Assembly: GCF_050947875.1 (NCBI RefSeq)
Contig: NC_134569.1
Location: 42,095,777-42,159,776, forward strand
DNA: 64,000 bases
Direction: 5' to 3'
DNA from: Dermacentor variabilis
Lineage: Eukaryota > Arthropoda > Arachnida > Ixodida > Ixodidae
The translations under genes and the position numbers were made by a program. The notes below the pieces were generated by a model, which saw nothing but the letters and a program-made list of their open reading frames with translations, was not told the DNA's origin and ran no database searches. Positions within the stretch are counted from its first letter, which is position 1; every line of letters starts with the position of its first letter. Shown one piece after another: positions 37,137-52,381 of the stretch.

Positions 37137-37319
37137 AGGAGGGGGGTATTCTGTAAGTGTCCATTTCGTCTGCCGCGAAATTTCTGACTGGCTGGGCTGG
37201 GGTACGCGTCAGAAGGGGGACAGACGCCCCCAGCCAATCAGCACATCATCAGCAGACGAAATGGACATGTCCAATTTGTGGACACGTCCATTTCGTGTGC
37301 CGAGTACACCCCCCCCCCC
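37137..37319. mobile_element. Hairpin MITE, copy 2
   Basis: Same family as 9,403-9,584: GGGGGTATTCTGTAAGTGTCC on the left, GACTGGCTGGGCTGGGG and CCCCCAGCCAATCAG facing each other in the middle, and GCAGACGAAATGGACATGTCC on the right. The right arm has an additional GACACGTCCATTTCG unit and a run of C. Ends in G/C homopolymers. Confidence 0.75.
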
Positions 37320-37566
37320 TCACCACCAAAGATACAAACATGTACATACCACGTACACCTTGCCCTCTTCGTTTGTTGTGGGCGCATCCGTATACCTGGT
37401 TTCCTGTTCACAATTTGTGTCAGCCTTATGGATAGCGAGGTATGATGCAATCATCGTGGCAGTAAAGATAGTTGAGTGAACTGGAATATGATCATGATGG
37501 AAGAACAGTACGAAAAAGCGAAGAAAACTTGAAGTATTGTTATCACTCATGTGAACATATCTATTT

Positions 37567-39505
37567 TTACTTCAAGAAACCCCTAAAGGCCCTCACAACG
37601 AGGGCATTACATAGGGGGGTGGGGGGGGGTGACAAAAATTCTATAAACATCTAGAGAAGCGTATTAAAGGAATAGGCAACAAGAATAATATAGCATAACA
37701 GCAACACTCAATGAGACATAATGGAAAAACGCAACATAATAAACAGAACACAAAAAATATTAAAAATCAAACACATTGCGGTAACAGAACAAAACTAGAA
37801 GAAAAGCTGCTCATCGCATTCATTTTTTAGAAGTTCATGAAATTTAGACGAATTCATTTCAGTTGCGATTGAAGCAGGCAGCTAGTTCCACTCAATAATT
37901 GTTTTGGGTATGAATTATTTCACAAAAGATGAAGTGCGGCAAATGATGCGTTTGATCTTGAAAGGATGGTTACGGAGTGGAAAGACCGCCGATGGCGATT
38001 GAAAGAAATCGTCATGAAGCAACGGATGATGGTAAATTTTGTGAAAACGTGTTAAGCGAGCAAGTTTGCGACGATGGGAAATGTTATCGAGACGAGCACG
38101 TGCCTTTAACACTGTGACGCTAGTGAAACGTGAGTAATCTGAAAAAATGAAACTAGCAGCACGATTCTGCCGGGATTCGATGTTATCTATGAGGTACGTT
38201 TGATCCGGGTCCCATATGGCTGAAGCGTACTCGATTTTAGGTCGGATTAGGGTTATATAAGCAAGTTTACGCACAGGCGCTGGAGCGTGTCGAAAGTTAC
38301 GTTTTAAGAGGCCAAGAGAACGGTTAGCAGCTGCTAGAATCAGATCAATGTGATAGTTCCAGGTTAAGTCGGACTGAAGGTGAACTCCTAAATATTTGTA
38401 AGTAGAAGCTGTCTCAACTATTACGTGATTAATAGTGTATGCGGTTGGGATGCGGGAAGAGTTTCTCGTGAAGGAGACCAGCTTTGTCTTAGAGTTGTTT
38501 AGTATCATTAGCCACGATGAACACTAAGTGTTAATTGAATCGAGGTCAGTTTGTAAAGATTGGTGGTCAGTATCACATTTAATGGCTCGGTACACAACAC
38601 AGTCGTCAGCGAACAGTCTAATTTGGGAAGATACACAATTGGGTAAATCATTAATAAATATTAGAAAGAGCAGGGGACCAAGCACGCTCCCCTGGGGTAC
38701 ACCGGATGTGACTTGAGCCATTGAAGAGTTAGAACCACTAACAGCGGTGAACTGAACGCGAGATGAGAGGAATTCTTTAATCCATGCTAAAACCTGAGGG
38801 TGAACATTGAGATGCGATAACTTGAGTAGTAGTCTATGGTGGGGGACGCGATCAAATTCCTTAGAAAAATCGAGAAACAAAGCGTCGACTTAAATCCCGG
38901 CATCTACTAAAGTAAATAAGTCGTTAGTAAATCCAGCAAGCTGAGTGTCGCAAGAAAATTCCTCGCGAAAACCGTGCTGATATTTGAATTTGATGTTGTG
39001 ATCTTCAAGATAATTAATGATATGGGTGTGTATGACATGTTCAAGGAGCTTTGAGAAGGTGCAAGTCAATGAAATGGGTCTATAATTTAGGGGATCAGAG
39101 CGGCTGCCAGATTTGAAAATTGGCATTATTTTAGCCAGTCATGAGGGATGCAGCCAGATGATAAAGACTGCGAAAAAAGTGCAGATAGGACTTGAACACT
39201 ACTCTGAGATATATTTCGAAGTATTTTGTAGTTAAAGCCAAGCGGGTCCGTGCTTGTAATATCTTTAGGGTTATTTAATGAAGAAAGAATACCATCACCA
39301 CTTATGACTATAGAGGGCATGGAATAATCGTGAAGTGAACTGAGTGCTAGAGAAGAGGTAACGACTTCATGAGTGAACACAGACGAAAAAGCGTTGTTAA
39401 AGAGTTGAGCAGAATGGGCATCGTCCAGCTGATCACCATTAGAATTTGTTAAGGGTGAATCGGGACGTGAATGTGGGTTAATTACGCTCCAAAATCTATA
39501 TATAC
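37567..39505 (-). mobile_element. CR1-like LINE, 5'-truncated
   Basis: A minus-strand element with a nearly continuous ORF2 from 39,505 to 37,915, then ~350 bp of 3' untranslated region ending near CTATGTAATGCCCTC and GGGCCTTTAGGGG, a hairpin-like end seen in CR1-type LINEs. No endonuclease region remains. One frameshift (about 39,126) and two in-frame stops (38,890-38,892 TAA; 38,524-38,526 TAG) break the frame. Absence of RNase H fits CR1 or Jockey relatives. Confidence 0.85.
37915..39503 (-). pseudogene. CR1-like reverse transcriptase
   Basis: In order on the minus strand: FWSVINPHSRPD (linker after the endonuclease); a DP-x-GFNYKIL region; LNYRPISLTCTFSKLLEHV (RT motif 1); LDFSKEFDRVPHHRLL (motif A with its catalytic Asp); SGVPQGSVLGPLLFLIFIND (motif B); LFADDCVVYR (motif C, FADD near 38,601-38,615); then the thumb and C-terminal region (YLGVHLQSDLTWNYHI, NRAASFI). 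This is a complete RT core. The 2 stops and 1 frameshift would inactivate it. Confidence 0.88.
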
Positions 39506-39910
39506 AAAGATCACAAAGATAAAGATGAGGGGACTATCTATTGTTTCGTAAAAAGGACATCATGCCCACCTGCCCGCAGAGGAGAGAAAAAAGAAATGAA
39601 GAAAGAAAGAGAGACGAATGTTACCACTGTTACGAACAAGACCGTAGTGTGGTGGTTAAGAAAAATTCCTGTACAGCTTTTCGAGCCTCATATCTAAGTT
39701 GACGTACGGTGTGATGAGGTTCCTACAATTAGTTAATCCTAGCTGAGGCAATGCCTCAGCGCATGAAGGGACGAAGTCGTTCGTTATCACATTGCAAGCC
39801 ATTCATTCGAGAACATCCAGCACAAAGAGGAACAGAAACTATACAAACAAATCAAACACATACAAAAAAAGAAATAGGTCTCCAAAGAAAGTGTCAAAGT
39901 CAGAAAGGGC
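39506..39910. other. No recognisable gene or repeat
   Basis: Purine-rich patch at 39,575-39,620, otherwise unremarkable. Confidence 0.35.
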
Positions 39911-40184
39911 CTACAGTTTAATGGTCTGCCGCGGAGTCGCGATATGAACTCGAGGTGTCGACGGCGGCAGCCATCGGAGCATAGAGGCGGTGCTGACGAC
40001 AGGCACTGTTGAAGAAAAATCCTGGTCACCCTCAGGCGAACACCCGGGATCCAGTGATGCAGGAGTAAGTCTGCTTGCGACGTTGAGAACAAGGGCAGCT
40101 GGCCTCGGCACGGTAGAGGTCTCGACGCCGGACACCAAGTCAAATAGCTTCACCTCTGCTCCCGGTGCATGGGCTTCATTTTAC

Positions 40185-40304
40185 CGACGTCGCTCGACAT
40201 CATCAGCAAAGGGACATTTCACGTTATCCCGAGCATGGTGTAGTCGAATAAAGTGTTGAAAAACTGCTAGCATGCTGCTGTTTATTTCCCGCAATGCAGC
40301 GACA
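40185..40304 (-). CDS. Candidate internal exon, unknown protein
   Basis: On the minus strand a T-rich stretch ends in TTTGAATTCAG and is followed by 120 open bases. These encode VAALREINSSMLAVF, then QHFIRLHHARDNVKCPFADD and VERR, ending at CG|GTAAAA. Start and end phases match (one base carried in, two carried out), as in a symmetric exon. The same frame continues past a TAA into a further open stretch to 39,911, so it may equally be a transposon-derived ORF with one stop. No family recognised; the donor is weak at position +5. Confidence 0.3.
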
Positions 40305-40599
40305 CTGAATTCAAATAAAAATATTATTTGCAAAACACCGCAGATAGTCTGCGAACCATCGAACAATGATCGAAGGAAGAAAAGAGGGGCTGCTTTCCGT
40401 AATTGAACAAGTAGGAAGGAGATATGGTGGCATAATTTTTTTTCTTGTTTTTATCTCTGTACTTGAAATGCGAGACAAAGAAACAAGAACGTTCTCGATC
40501 TGGTAGCGCAAGCCAAAGACAAAGCCTCACTCTAGGGCACCTCTAAGCATCGGAAAGTTAGTTGCGCTTCCATTCGTTCAACCCGACCGGCTCCCTCGT

Positions 40600-41560
40600 C
40601 TCATCGTAGTAAGCGAAACGAAGACGGCTCGGGAGGCGTTGCTCCCCGCCGTCCGGTTACTTCTTTGTTCTCGGCGGCTCTCGTACCGGTCTCCGATGCT
40701 GCCAAGGTATGCCACATGGCGTCCACGCTCGGAAGACGAAGGGGAGAAAGAGCGGCAACCCAAGGTGCGTGCCGGCCAATGAAAAATAGCGCGGCCGCGG
40801 CCGATGGCCGCTCATGAATAAAAGCACTCGGCCGGGACGGACCACGCACCGTAACATGGCGGCCGAGCTTGCCCCGTTAAATATTCACGCGCCGAACTGC
40901 CTTCCGTGCCCTCCACGGGAACCTTCTCACAGTCACCCGCAGAGCTGGCCATCCGGCGTGGCCATCCGATACGGCAGCACGTGGTGGCGGTGGCCACTCG
41001 GCACTCGGACGCCGCAGGCGCTGGCGTGAGGCCATATACGGCGGTTCGCTTGCCCCCGCAGCACCAGCCAGCATGATTTGCTGTTGCAGTTGCTGTTGTT
41101 GTGCCGGTATTTTGCGGGCGGGGGCAACGGAATTGTTCCGGCACGTGCTCCACGGGCTCCCGTACGCACGATCAGACGCCGGACCGTCGCGAGCAGTGAC
41201 CGAGCACGGTGATGGATGCAGCCCATCGAGAGGTTAGCGAGAATCAGCTTATTGGAGTGCGCGGAGGAACGAACCTGGGAGGCAAAGCGCGACGCAGCCG
41301 CAGTTTCTACGACGGGCGCCGTCAAATCAATCAGCTTATTCGGCGAGGACAATGACACGTGGGCTGTGCTGCTGATCACGACATCGGGCGTTCGCCTCCA
41401 GGTGGTGTTCAGAGAAGAGCGGTCGCTCGAGTCAAGGGAACTGTCGAAACGCATGCGGGCCGTGCACTTATCGATAATAATATTCATTTCTCGCGGTTCT
41501 TGCACCTACTGTGAACATAACTTGATGGCATGCAGTAAGGGCGCACGAAATCGGGGATAA
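40600..41560 (+). promoter_or_regulatory. CpG island with CCAAT, TATA-like and YY1-like sites
   Basis: CpG-dense. GGCCAATGAAAAATAG (about 40,773) holds a CCAAT box, ATGAATAAAAGCACT (about 40,814) is TATA-like, and GTAACATGGCGGCCGAGC (40,851-40,868) is a perfect YY1 motif with an ATG at 40,856. That ATG opens 57 codons (MAAELAPLN...) ending in TGA, with a GTGAGG donor-like site just before the stop. The spacing CCAAT-TATA-YY1/ATG within 90 bp is promoter-like. No product identified. Confidence 0.45.
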
Positions 41561-41752
41561 TTCTGAAGGGGTTTGCGGTGCTATGTCAGGTTGAAATGAG
41601 GAAGGTTTCGTCGTGTTATTCATGCCATTTCGTCATGTTCTTCTTAGTGTGGGATGCTTGCAGCTAACACCGCCTTCCCACTTAGCACCTTCAATTACTG
41701 CGGACATTCTGATTTTGTGTATGCTTTTCTTTTGGCGTTAATTCGTAGAAAC

Positions 41753-41754
<2 letters not shown>

Positions 41755-41835
<81 letters not shown>
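41755..41835. repeat. (TA)n microsatellite
   Basis: About 81 bp of uninterrupted AT dinucleotides. Self-complementary and prone to cruciform formation and length change. Confidence 0.97.
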
Positions 41836-41837
<2 letters not shown>

Positions 41838-43450
41838 TTTGAATATTACCCAAGGAATCGCAATTTGACGTTCATACAAACGTATGAACCACAACTCAGT
41901 GTTTAGTGTACTGCCACACTTCAGAAGGACACAACGCAGGTAAGGATGCTGATACTAGAAAAATTGTCTTAATTTTTTCCCCAGTGGAACAAAAATGCTA
42001 GTGAATGCTTGCCATTTCATAGACGCCATGATCTCATCGTAGGAAAAAAAAATTCCGTGAACTGCCAACGCCGGCAATGCAGAGGCAAGAACAAATTTGA
42101 CCCGCTTGATAACAAGTGGTCCAAAACAGTAAATAGGGTGTCTTAACTGCAATAACAAAGACCAAGTTGAGGAACAGTTGTCCTACAGGACAGTTTCGTG
42201 AGAACTTGAATGGAACCCTCATCAACCCCGTTGTATTCTCTACGCGAAGCGATCAATTATTAACTGTAGTAGGCTGACATGATAAACAAATTACCTCATG
42301 TGTAATAATTTTTTTCCTATGTATGTACTACCCTACTACATTTGTAACGCTCTTTGACAAAATATGACTTGTGTCTGAAGCAGCGAACTCGTAATAACCG
42401 CTCTCAAGTCATCTCGAATTCAAAAGCGTCGCGTAGCATATCAGAATTTCATTTATTTGTTTGTGATCAGTGTCAGCCCTGCACTTTTCTGCTATGCACG
42501 CCTTTATCACACATAATTTTGTATACATAGTAGGACGTCATTCGAAATGTCGATCCTCCTTTCGACCGGAGATGCTCGCAGTGTCTCCAGTAGCTCCAAC
42601 GTGTCAGCGGCTCCGCTTAGGCGACGTTATCCCTTGCGCGCTACAGGGACCGATCGCATGCATCAGGCATGCGCTGAGTCTCTCCCGTGGCTTCCATTGT
42701 GTTCTCGCTTTGGCGCCCTGTTTGCAGCCAACGCCCGATAGCGAGCCTTGCGCTATTCTTTCGCGCGCGGTGCATTTGGTGCGTCTTCAGGGGAGCGACA
42801 AAGGAACAAGTAGCCGAGCTTCCGACGGGCGCATCGTCATTGAATAAAAGCAACACGCACGTCTCACGAAGGGCGGCACAGAAAGAAACCACGACAAACA
42901 AAAAAAGAAAGAAAGAAAAGAAGCTTAGGCCCGGTCGTATTCACTATTGGTAAGAAAGAAGAAATTGTCTGTAGGAATGAAACAGATCGCACGTACCGTG
43001 GAGCCCCGGCTCACTTCCTGCGCCAATCAGTTTCAGTACAATGAAAACGTTCGTACGACCAACGAGCTACTATCACACGAGCATGGAAATGTTTACAGAA
43101 TAAATTCTCAAGATTCGTATTTGCTTGAACGTAACTGCGCACTCCTGAGTAAGCGTTCCCACTTTATGCCTCAGCTGCTAATATTTCATCCATCAAGTGC
43201 CATTTCGGATTGTACGTGACGTGCTGAAATTCGTAGTACTCCTGCACGTCAGCTGCTTGAGTGGGAGACAATCACTCCAAGGACGTACACTTAGAAGACC
43301 TAACATGCAGCTGGGGTTGCAGTCACCCTTTCTCTTCGATGATCCTTCTTCACGTGGTTACGAAGCGCAGGTTTTGCACGGGGCCTGGCTTGTAAATTGA
43401 ACGCAAGGTGACAGGTTAATACTTGAGCGGCCAAGTCTGTAACGCCACTT
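41836..43450. other. No confident gene
   Basis: A moderately CpG-rich patch at 42,540-42,850 has overlapping frames without domains. The rest is AT-rich. I see no splice-flanked exon. Confidence 0.3.
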
Positions 43451-43600
43451 TCCCTTTTCTCTTAATTTTCTTCTAACATCTCTTTTCTATTATCTTTTAA
43501 TCCCCTTACACCCTTTTCTCAGCACAGGGCAGCAAGCCGGTCTGAGAACTGGCTAACCTCCGTGCCTTTCTGTCTATTTCTCCTCCTCCTCATCTGTAAC
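43451..43600 (+). repeat. I-like LINE 3' tail fragment
   Basis: CCCTTTTCTCAGCACAGG, then GCAGCAAGCCGGTCTGAGAAC and TGGCTAACCTCCGTGCC followed by TTTCTGTCTATTTCTCC match the 3' tail seen at 46.9 and 56.5 kb. No coding part. Confidence 0.6.
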
Positions 43601-46780
<3,180 letters not shown>

Positions 46781-46847
<67 letters not shown>

Positions 46848-46975
46848 TTCTTTCTTTTCATTCCTTAAACCCTTTCCTCCGAGTAGGGTAGCAAACCGGA
46901 TGTGCGTGTGGTTGAACTCTCTACCTTTCCTTCCTTCTTTTGCTCCACCTCCTCCTTCTCCTCCTTACGGAAAGT
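46781..46975 (+). repeat. (CT)n tract and I-like LINE 3' tail
   Basis: (CT)n at 46,781-46,845, then CCTTTCCTCCGAGTAGGG, TAGCAAACCGGATGTGCGTG and TGGTTGAACTCTCTACC, ending in a CTTCCTTCTTTT run. It matches the 3' end of the I-like elements. No ORF. Confidence 0.7.
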
Positions 46976-47699
46976 GGAAGCAGCGCAGACGACAAATAAA
47001 AGTCATGCGTGCCATGCAAGAAATGAGTACATACGTCAAGCGCACACATGCACCGAGCAAGACCATCAAGTCCGGCGGCTGCTTCTGAGCCGCGTACACC
47101 CCTCCGTACATAGGCTGCTCGCTACCAGAAGAAAGCGATATAGTAGATGTCTGCCATTTAGCGTGCCTGTCACGCGTCCTTCCTGTACCAGTAGATGTGC
47201 GAGGGGTTGGTTATAAAGCAGGTCACTTGCAATGCTAAAAAAAAAAGAAACCTGGATCAATTTTGGTATGACTTGCATGTCGTTCTTTTGAAAATATTTT
47301 CTGTTGAATGTGTGTAAACAACGCAGAATTTCTACAATCTAGTAAATGATGTTCGATTTTCCCAGGCCGAGAGCCGAAGCGGCGATGCATTGACTATGCA
47401 GCAAATGAGCTTCTTCCTTCTAACACCACTTTAACTGGAATTATTGTTTTCTCGTAATCGCCGCGTCAACATTTATTATTGTGTGCCAGTACCTACAGTA
47501 CATTGTGCAAACTAAAGGGGCTTTAGTTCAGATACGATCACGCTTCATGGTGCACAACTGGTTTGACGAGTGGCTTCTATCACAACGAAAAATTCTAGCA
47601 TTCGACTGGACTTATCATCACATCAGATGGCCGTGCAAGCCTTATTAAGCTTTTTGCGATTAAGTGGGCTGAGCGAACACCTATAACGGGATACTAATT
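46976..47699. other. No recognisable gene
   Basis: Short frames only; poly-A near 47,237-47,247. Confidence 0.35.
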
Positions 47700-47875
47700 T
47701 CCTGCTCTGCTTTTTTTTCCTTTTCTTCCCTCCCCCCCCTTTTTTTTTATAAATCTGTCTTTCTACCCTCCTTCCAGGTCATTTCTCCCAACCCCAATGC
47801 ATGGTAGCGAACGAGTAATTCTCATCTGGTTAAATCTCTTCCTATCTCTCCCCTAACTGGAATTAGTAGTTAATT
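47700..47875 (+). repeat. Degenerate I-like LINE 3' tail
   Basis: C/T-rich runs, then CAATGCATGGTAGCGAACGAG, CATCTGGTTAAATCTCTTCC and a CTC run, in the order of the tail family. Strongly diverged; assignment tentative. Confidence 0.45.
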
Positions 47876-48474
47876 TAGTTTATTAGGAGGAGCGATAGTC
47901 ACCTTGCTCACGCGACCAGAGAACATTTGCATTGGGCGCTGACAAACGGCAACGGTTTTTCGTCGGGCACATCTCGTCCACATTACACCGCTATGGCCCG
48001 AGTGCACAGCCATGCGCAGTGCGTGGAACAAGACACGGTGATTTGATTTAGTTTCTCTCTGGAAAAGGCGTACAACTTCGACAAAGGATTGGCCAAGAAT
48101 TTTGTGCTATTACGAGAGCTGGCTTACCGTGCGCATCTCGCGTGTCTTGCTTGCCCATGAATTACGCTGCATAGAGCATGCTATTTCTGCGACATAAAGC
48201 TGCGTGATTATTAGGATTGCATGGGGACCTCTTAGAGCAATCATAAATTTTCCAGTAATTCTTCGATGCCTTTCCTGTCCTTGTTCTCTCTCTCTCTCTT
48301 TCCAGTAATTCTTCGGGTGGTCCTTGAGTTCCCCAAATGGGTTGCAGGAACACTGAAGGTTCTTTTTAAGGTGACATGCAGTTCTTTCAACATGTCGAAT
48401 AACCTGGGCGTCACCACTGTTCGTGGTTGCAATTACGTTCGGGAAATCAAAGAATCACTACGGTCTGGCAAGGA
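47876..48474. other. No recognisable gene
   Basis: Short frames. A direct repeat CCAGTAATTCTT occurs at 48,252-48,263 and 48,302-48,313, possibly a local duplication. Confidence 0.35.
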
Positions 48475-48640
48475 GGAGGAGGGAAGAGAAAAGCAGAAGG
48501 CAGGGAGGTTAACCAGAATAACGTCCGGTTGGCTACCCTACACCGGGGGAATGGGAAAGGGGAAAACAAAGATCACAGGGAGAGAGAGGAGGGAAGGAAA
48601 GAAGGAAATTGCGGCGAGTTCACTGACGCGTGTGGTCTTA
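48475..48640 (-). repeat. I-like LINE 3' tail, reverse orientation
   Basis: GGCAGGGAGGTTAACCAGAA, then TAACGTCCGGTTGGCTACCC and TACACCGGGGGAATGGG are the reverse complement of the tail motif (GGGTAGC-x-AACCGG, then GGTT-ACCTCCCTGCC). Preceded by a purine-rich tract corresponding to the CT end. Confidence 0.75.
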
Positions 48641-49961
48641 CAGAAATTGCATTAAAAGTCTGGCAAATTTTCTGTTGGGAATTCCATCTCATAGCCCGCT
48701 TCTCATATTTCAGTGCAGATTATCAGTAGAAGTATGCTCCGAGAAAGTAATATTACTTTTTGGCAGAAAGCAAAGGAAAAATATTAGAAAAGTACCGCGT
48801 ACAAACACCGGTGCCCGCAATAGGTTCTCCGCGAAGAGAACGTTCTAGTTTTTCTGAGAAGCTCATATGGGTTTTCTTTGTAGCTTCGTGTGTATTATCG
48901 GGTGGACGATTATCTTTCCTTTTATGAAACTGCCTTCACGTTGCGGCTTTTTGCAGAACTGATTTGTGAAAGCTATGGTCTGTTGCGTTATTGACAGCCA
49001 CGTAATGCGGGCGAAATAAAACTAACGGTGACTCGGCGTCGAGTTTGTAGACGTCGTGCACACATGTCTTCGGCTAGGGCTTCCGGCTTCCGGGCTTTCA
49101 CGTCAGGCACTTCCGGCCGCGAGAGAGCCCTCCAAGCAGCACAGCATTTCGCCTCACACATATGCATTACTGTCGTAGTGGTCGATGCGAGTCATTCTAA
49201 GAAACACGGTATGGCGTACCGCTATTACGTAAGGCGTCCTTCGAACGGGAACCGCAAAACAGCGAGCCCGTTGCCTGCCCTGCGCCTGACGGACCACTTT
49301 CTGGTGCTCCCACACAGTGTTCACTACTCAAGTTTTCGTAATCGTTTCTTAAAGAAATATTTAGCGCATTCTGGAGCCTCCACAGACATCACTCAATTCT
49401 GCAGAAGTTTGCGCTTGGTTGGAGGGAAGTTTGTCAAGCTGCAGCCTGTGCAGGTACTTCGCCATTTCTGTTTTAGTCACAAATGTACACGGTAAACATT
49501 AATTGGCGAATTTATTTGAAAATGCTAAGAACATTTAGAACGCCACCCGTCGGCTGCCACGACGCAAGACCGCTCTAATAAGGAAGGCTGACTGCAACTT
49601 TATTTAGTTATTTATTCTCTTCAAAGTTTGCCAGACAATGCCTGCGGTACTGATAATTACCCACAGTATGTATTTACACTGTGCACGAAATTCCACCTCA
49701 ATGCATCTATTCTCCTCGCGCTTGCTTCAAATGTTGAAAATAGGTTTACAAGGGTAGTAAATATAAGGAGTTAGTAAAGCTATATTGATAGTCAAGGTAC
49801 GTGCAACGCCAAACTTAAGAGCTAGCATTGCGCAATAACGCATTTCTATAGATTCCATCCTTTTCTTATCATAAACCTCTCACGACAGTTTGATTCTTTA
49901 ATCGAATCCCTGACGAAGCGCGAAATTGAAAGAGATTGAATAGAATCGCTGCATTATCTAG
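48641..49961. other. Unassigned; 155-codon plus-strand frame
   Basis: A frame at 49,028-49,495 (+) has a run of plausible residues (DHFLVLPHSVHYSSFRNRFL) but no family that I recognise, no splice structure and no second copy here. The rest is AT-rich. Confidence 0.3.
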
Positions 49962-50088
49962 GAGTGAGTGAGTGAGTGAGTGAGTGAGTGAGTGAGTGAG
50001 TGAGTGAGTGAGTGAGTGAGTGAGTGAGTGAGTGAGTGAGTGAGTGAGTGAGTGAGTGAGTGAGTGAGTGAGTGAGTGAGTGAGTGAT
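49962..50088. repeat. (GAGT)n microsatellite
   Basis: About 31 perfect GAGT units. THSL translations on the minus strand are artefacts. Confidence 0.97.
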
Positions 50089-50550
50089 GGAGGGGGGAAC
50101 TGGTGAGTGATTGAGTGATTCTGATGAAATATCGTATTATCCAGGCATAGGTGAGTTTTACAGCGACCATTGGGAGGCCAGAAATCGCGTGAAAACATGA
50201 GGGTGCCCACGTCACCTTAAAGCTTCCGCACAAGCTCTCTGTGACGTCACGGAGTTAGGTAGCGTCATATCTAGACTAGCTCAATGTTTCTGACAAATAA
50301 TTGCCATATTATACTTCAAAACGCGTAAGACAATGAGCCTAAAGTCCCCTCGGAAGATTTTCTGGCAAAAGTCAATATTTGCAAAGATATGGCGAAATTC
50401 ATGACGTCACAACAATGTGATTGGCCACGCAGTCTGCGCCAAACACTTGAAAAAATAATGAAAAATTTCATCAGCCCTTCCACTCTGTGAAAAAGGACGA
50501 GCAGCGAAGCTGTGGCGTGTTTTACCTCAATCGACGCATCTATGTATATG

Positions 50551-50679
<129 letters not shown>

Positions 50680-52084
50680 AAAGATGCAGACAACGAATAC
50701 ATCTTTTGACTGTAGAGTGATTTATTCTTATTCTTTTATGAAGTAGTGACGTGTGCAAGTACCGCCGCATGACAGACGGGAATTCCAGAATAGTTACAGC
50801 TTCACTGTGAACTAGGTAATTAAGAAAAGTAGATTAAACACGGCGTAATGATAGAGCAGTATTAGCGGCTAATTTTCATACCATTTGTTTAAAGATAGTT
50901 TTGATAAAACAAGAGTTACAGCCGCTTTCCGTAAACATACTCCCTACGTAGTGGGCCTTGTATTGACAGCAGACGGGAATCCTGTAACGTCTACAACTTC
51001 ACTTTGAACTAAGTAATTACGACAAGTAAATGAAACTCGCCGTAATGATAGAACCGTCTTAGCGGCCAATGTTGGTATAATTTTTCTCAAGGTAACATTA
51101 CATTACATTGCATTACATTACATTACATTACGTTGAGAGCATTACATTGAGAGCTACGCGGCATTCGCGAGAAATTGGAGACGGAAATTTTTACGTGTCG
51201 ACGCGACGGCGTGGACGGATGGGCATCGACCGCATTCCGGAGGGTAGCTATATAGAGTTACGCTGTAAAAAAAAAATGTTTGGCTGATATTCCTTTCCCC
51301 CGTGCAACCAAAAGAGTGCAAAAAAAAATGTTTTTCAATGCATACCTCGAAACTCGAAGCTATATGTAGCGGTTAAACTAATGTAGCGCTTTACCTGTAG
51401 TGCTTCTTCAACTCAACATAAAGCAATAGCTGTTGGTTGCCTCTTTGAAATAATAGCCATCTCCTCCAGCCCCCCCCCCCCCCTACCCCTTCCCTCCTTT
51501 TTTTTCACCTTTGGTGTGATGCACCAGCTGTACACAGGCAAGGCTTTATCAGCATCAGATGTTACAATATAGGAAACTGTACTTTCTTTCTTTTATTTAT
51601 ATCTTGTTTTGCCTTACTCGCGAAAGATAACTAGAGCCATGTAGTCTTATCTCGTCGCGAGTTTACTGACCTACGGCCCAACTTTGAACAACGGGTCAAA
51701 AGAATTATCTTCCGCCACCAGTTTTACTTGTGGTTCCCAGGAGCCCATTAAAGCAGTAAAGAAAGTAGCTTCATCCTTTAAACACATGCATTCACCGGGC
51801 ACGGAAGGCGGCATGTCCGTGTCGTTCCCAGCAACGCTTCGACATGAGCTGCAGAGAGCGCCCGTTGTTCTTTTCTTCTCGTTGTCCTTCCGTTTTACCG
51901 CCTGGATTCACTTTTTCTCTAACACAGTACCGCTTTCCCACGGAAAGCATCAAGCTAACAAGCGCAGAGATAGGCAGAGAGAGGCACTGTTCAGAAAAAG
52001 ACAAAACAAACTGAGGGAAGCGGTGTTGCTGAATGTGAGAGAGGGGATTATGAATGCATCGCGTGGCTGTTGAATAATATTTTG
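50680..52084. other. No confident gene; short (CATTA)n tract
   Basis: A pentanucleotide array (CATTA)n lies at 51,095-51,133 and a C-run at 51,470-51,482. Sequences near 50,760-50,900 and 50,970-51,070 resemble each other (CAGACGGGAAT, AACTAGGTAATTA/AACTAAGTAATTA, CGTAATGATAGA), an internal ~100-bp direct duplication. A frame at 51,684-52,073 (+) has no recognisable family. Confidence 0.4.
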
Positions 52085-52180
52085 AAATAAAAAAGAATGC
52101 TAATTAATGAATTAATTAACTAATAAATAATTTAGAAAACCCCTACAGGCTCTGCATCGGGCATTGCATTTGTTCAGGTA
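52085..52180 (-). repeat. CR1-like LINE 3' end fragment
   Basis: ACCCCTACAGGCTCTGCATC and GGGCATTGCAT correspond to the reverse complement of the 3' end of the CR1-like element at 37.6 kb (ATGTAATGCCC ... GGGCCTTTAGGGG). An AT-rich microsatellite tail (AATTAATTAA-type) lies on the expected side. Confidence 0.5.
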
Positions 52181-52381
52181 CCGTATTATTATGTACACTT
52201 TTTATTTACGCCTTTGTCGTATTTGTGCATATTGAACGAATTATTGTTGGACTTTGTCTTTTAGCATACAGAGGTTATATAAGCTCCTTTGCGGGTATTT
52301 ATATTTGGCGGCCATCCAACCTCGCTATATCCACTAATCGTACGTAGCCGAATTACCGGCCGACCCTGCCGCACAAAGCAA

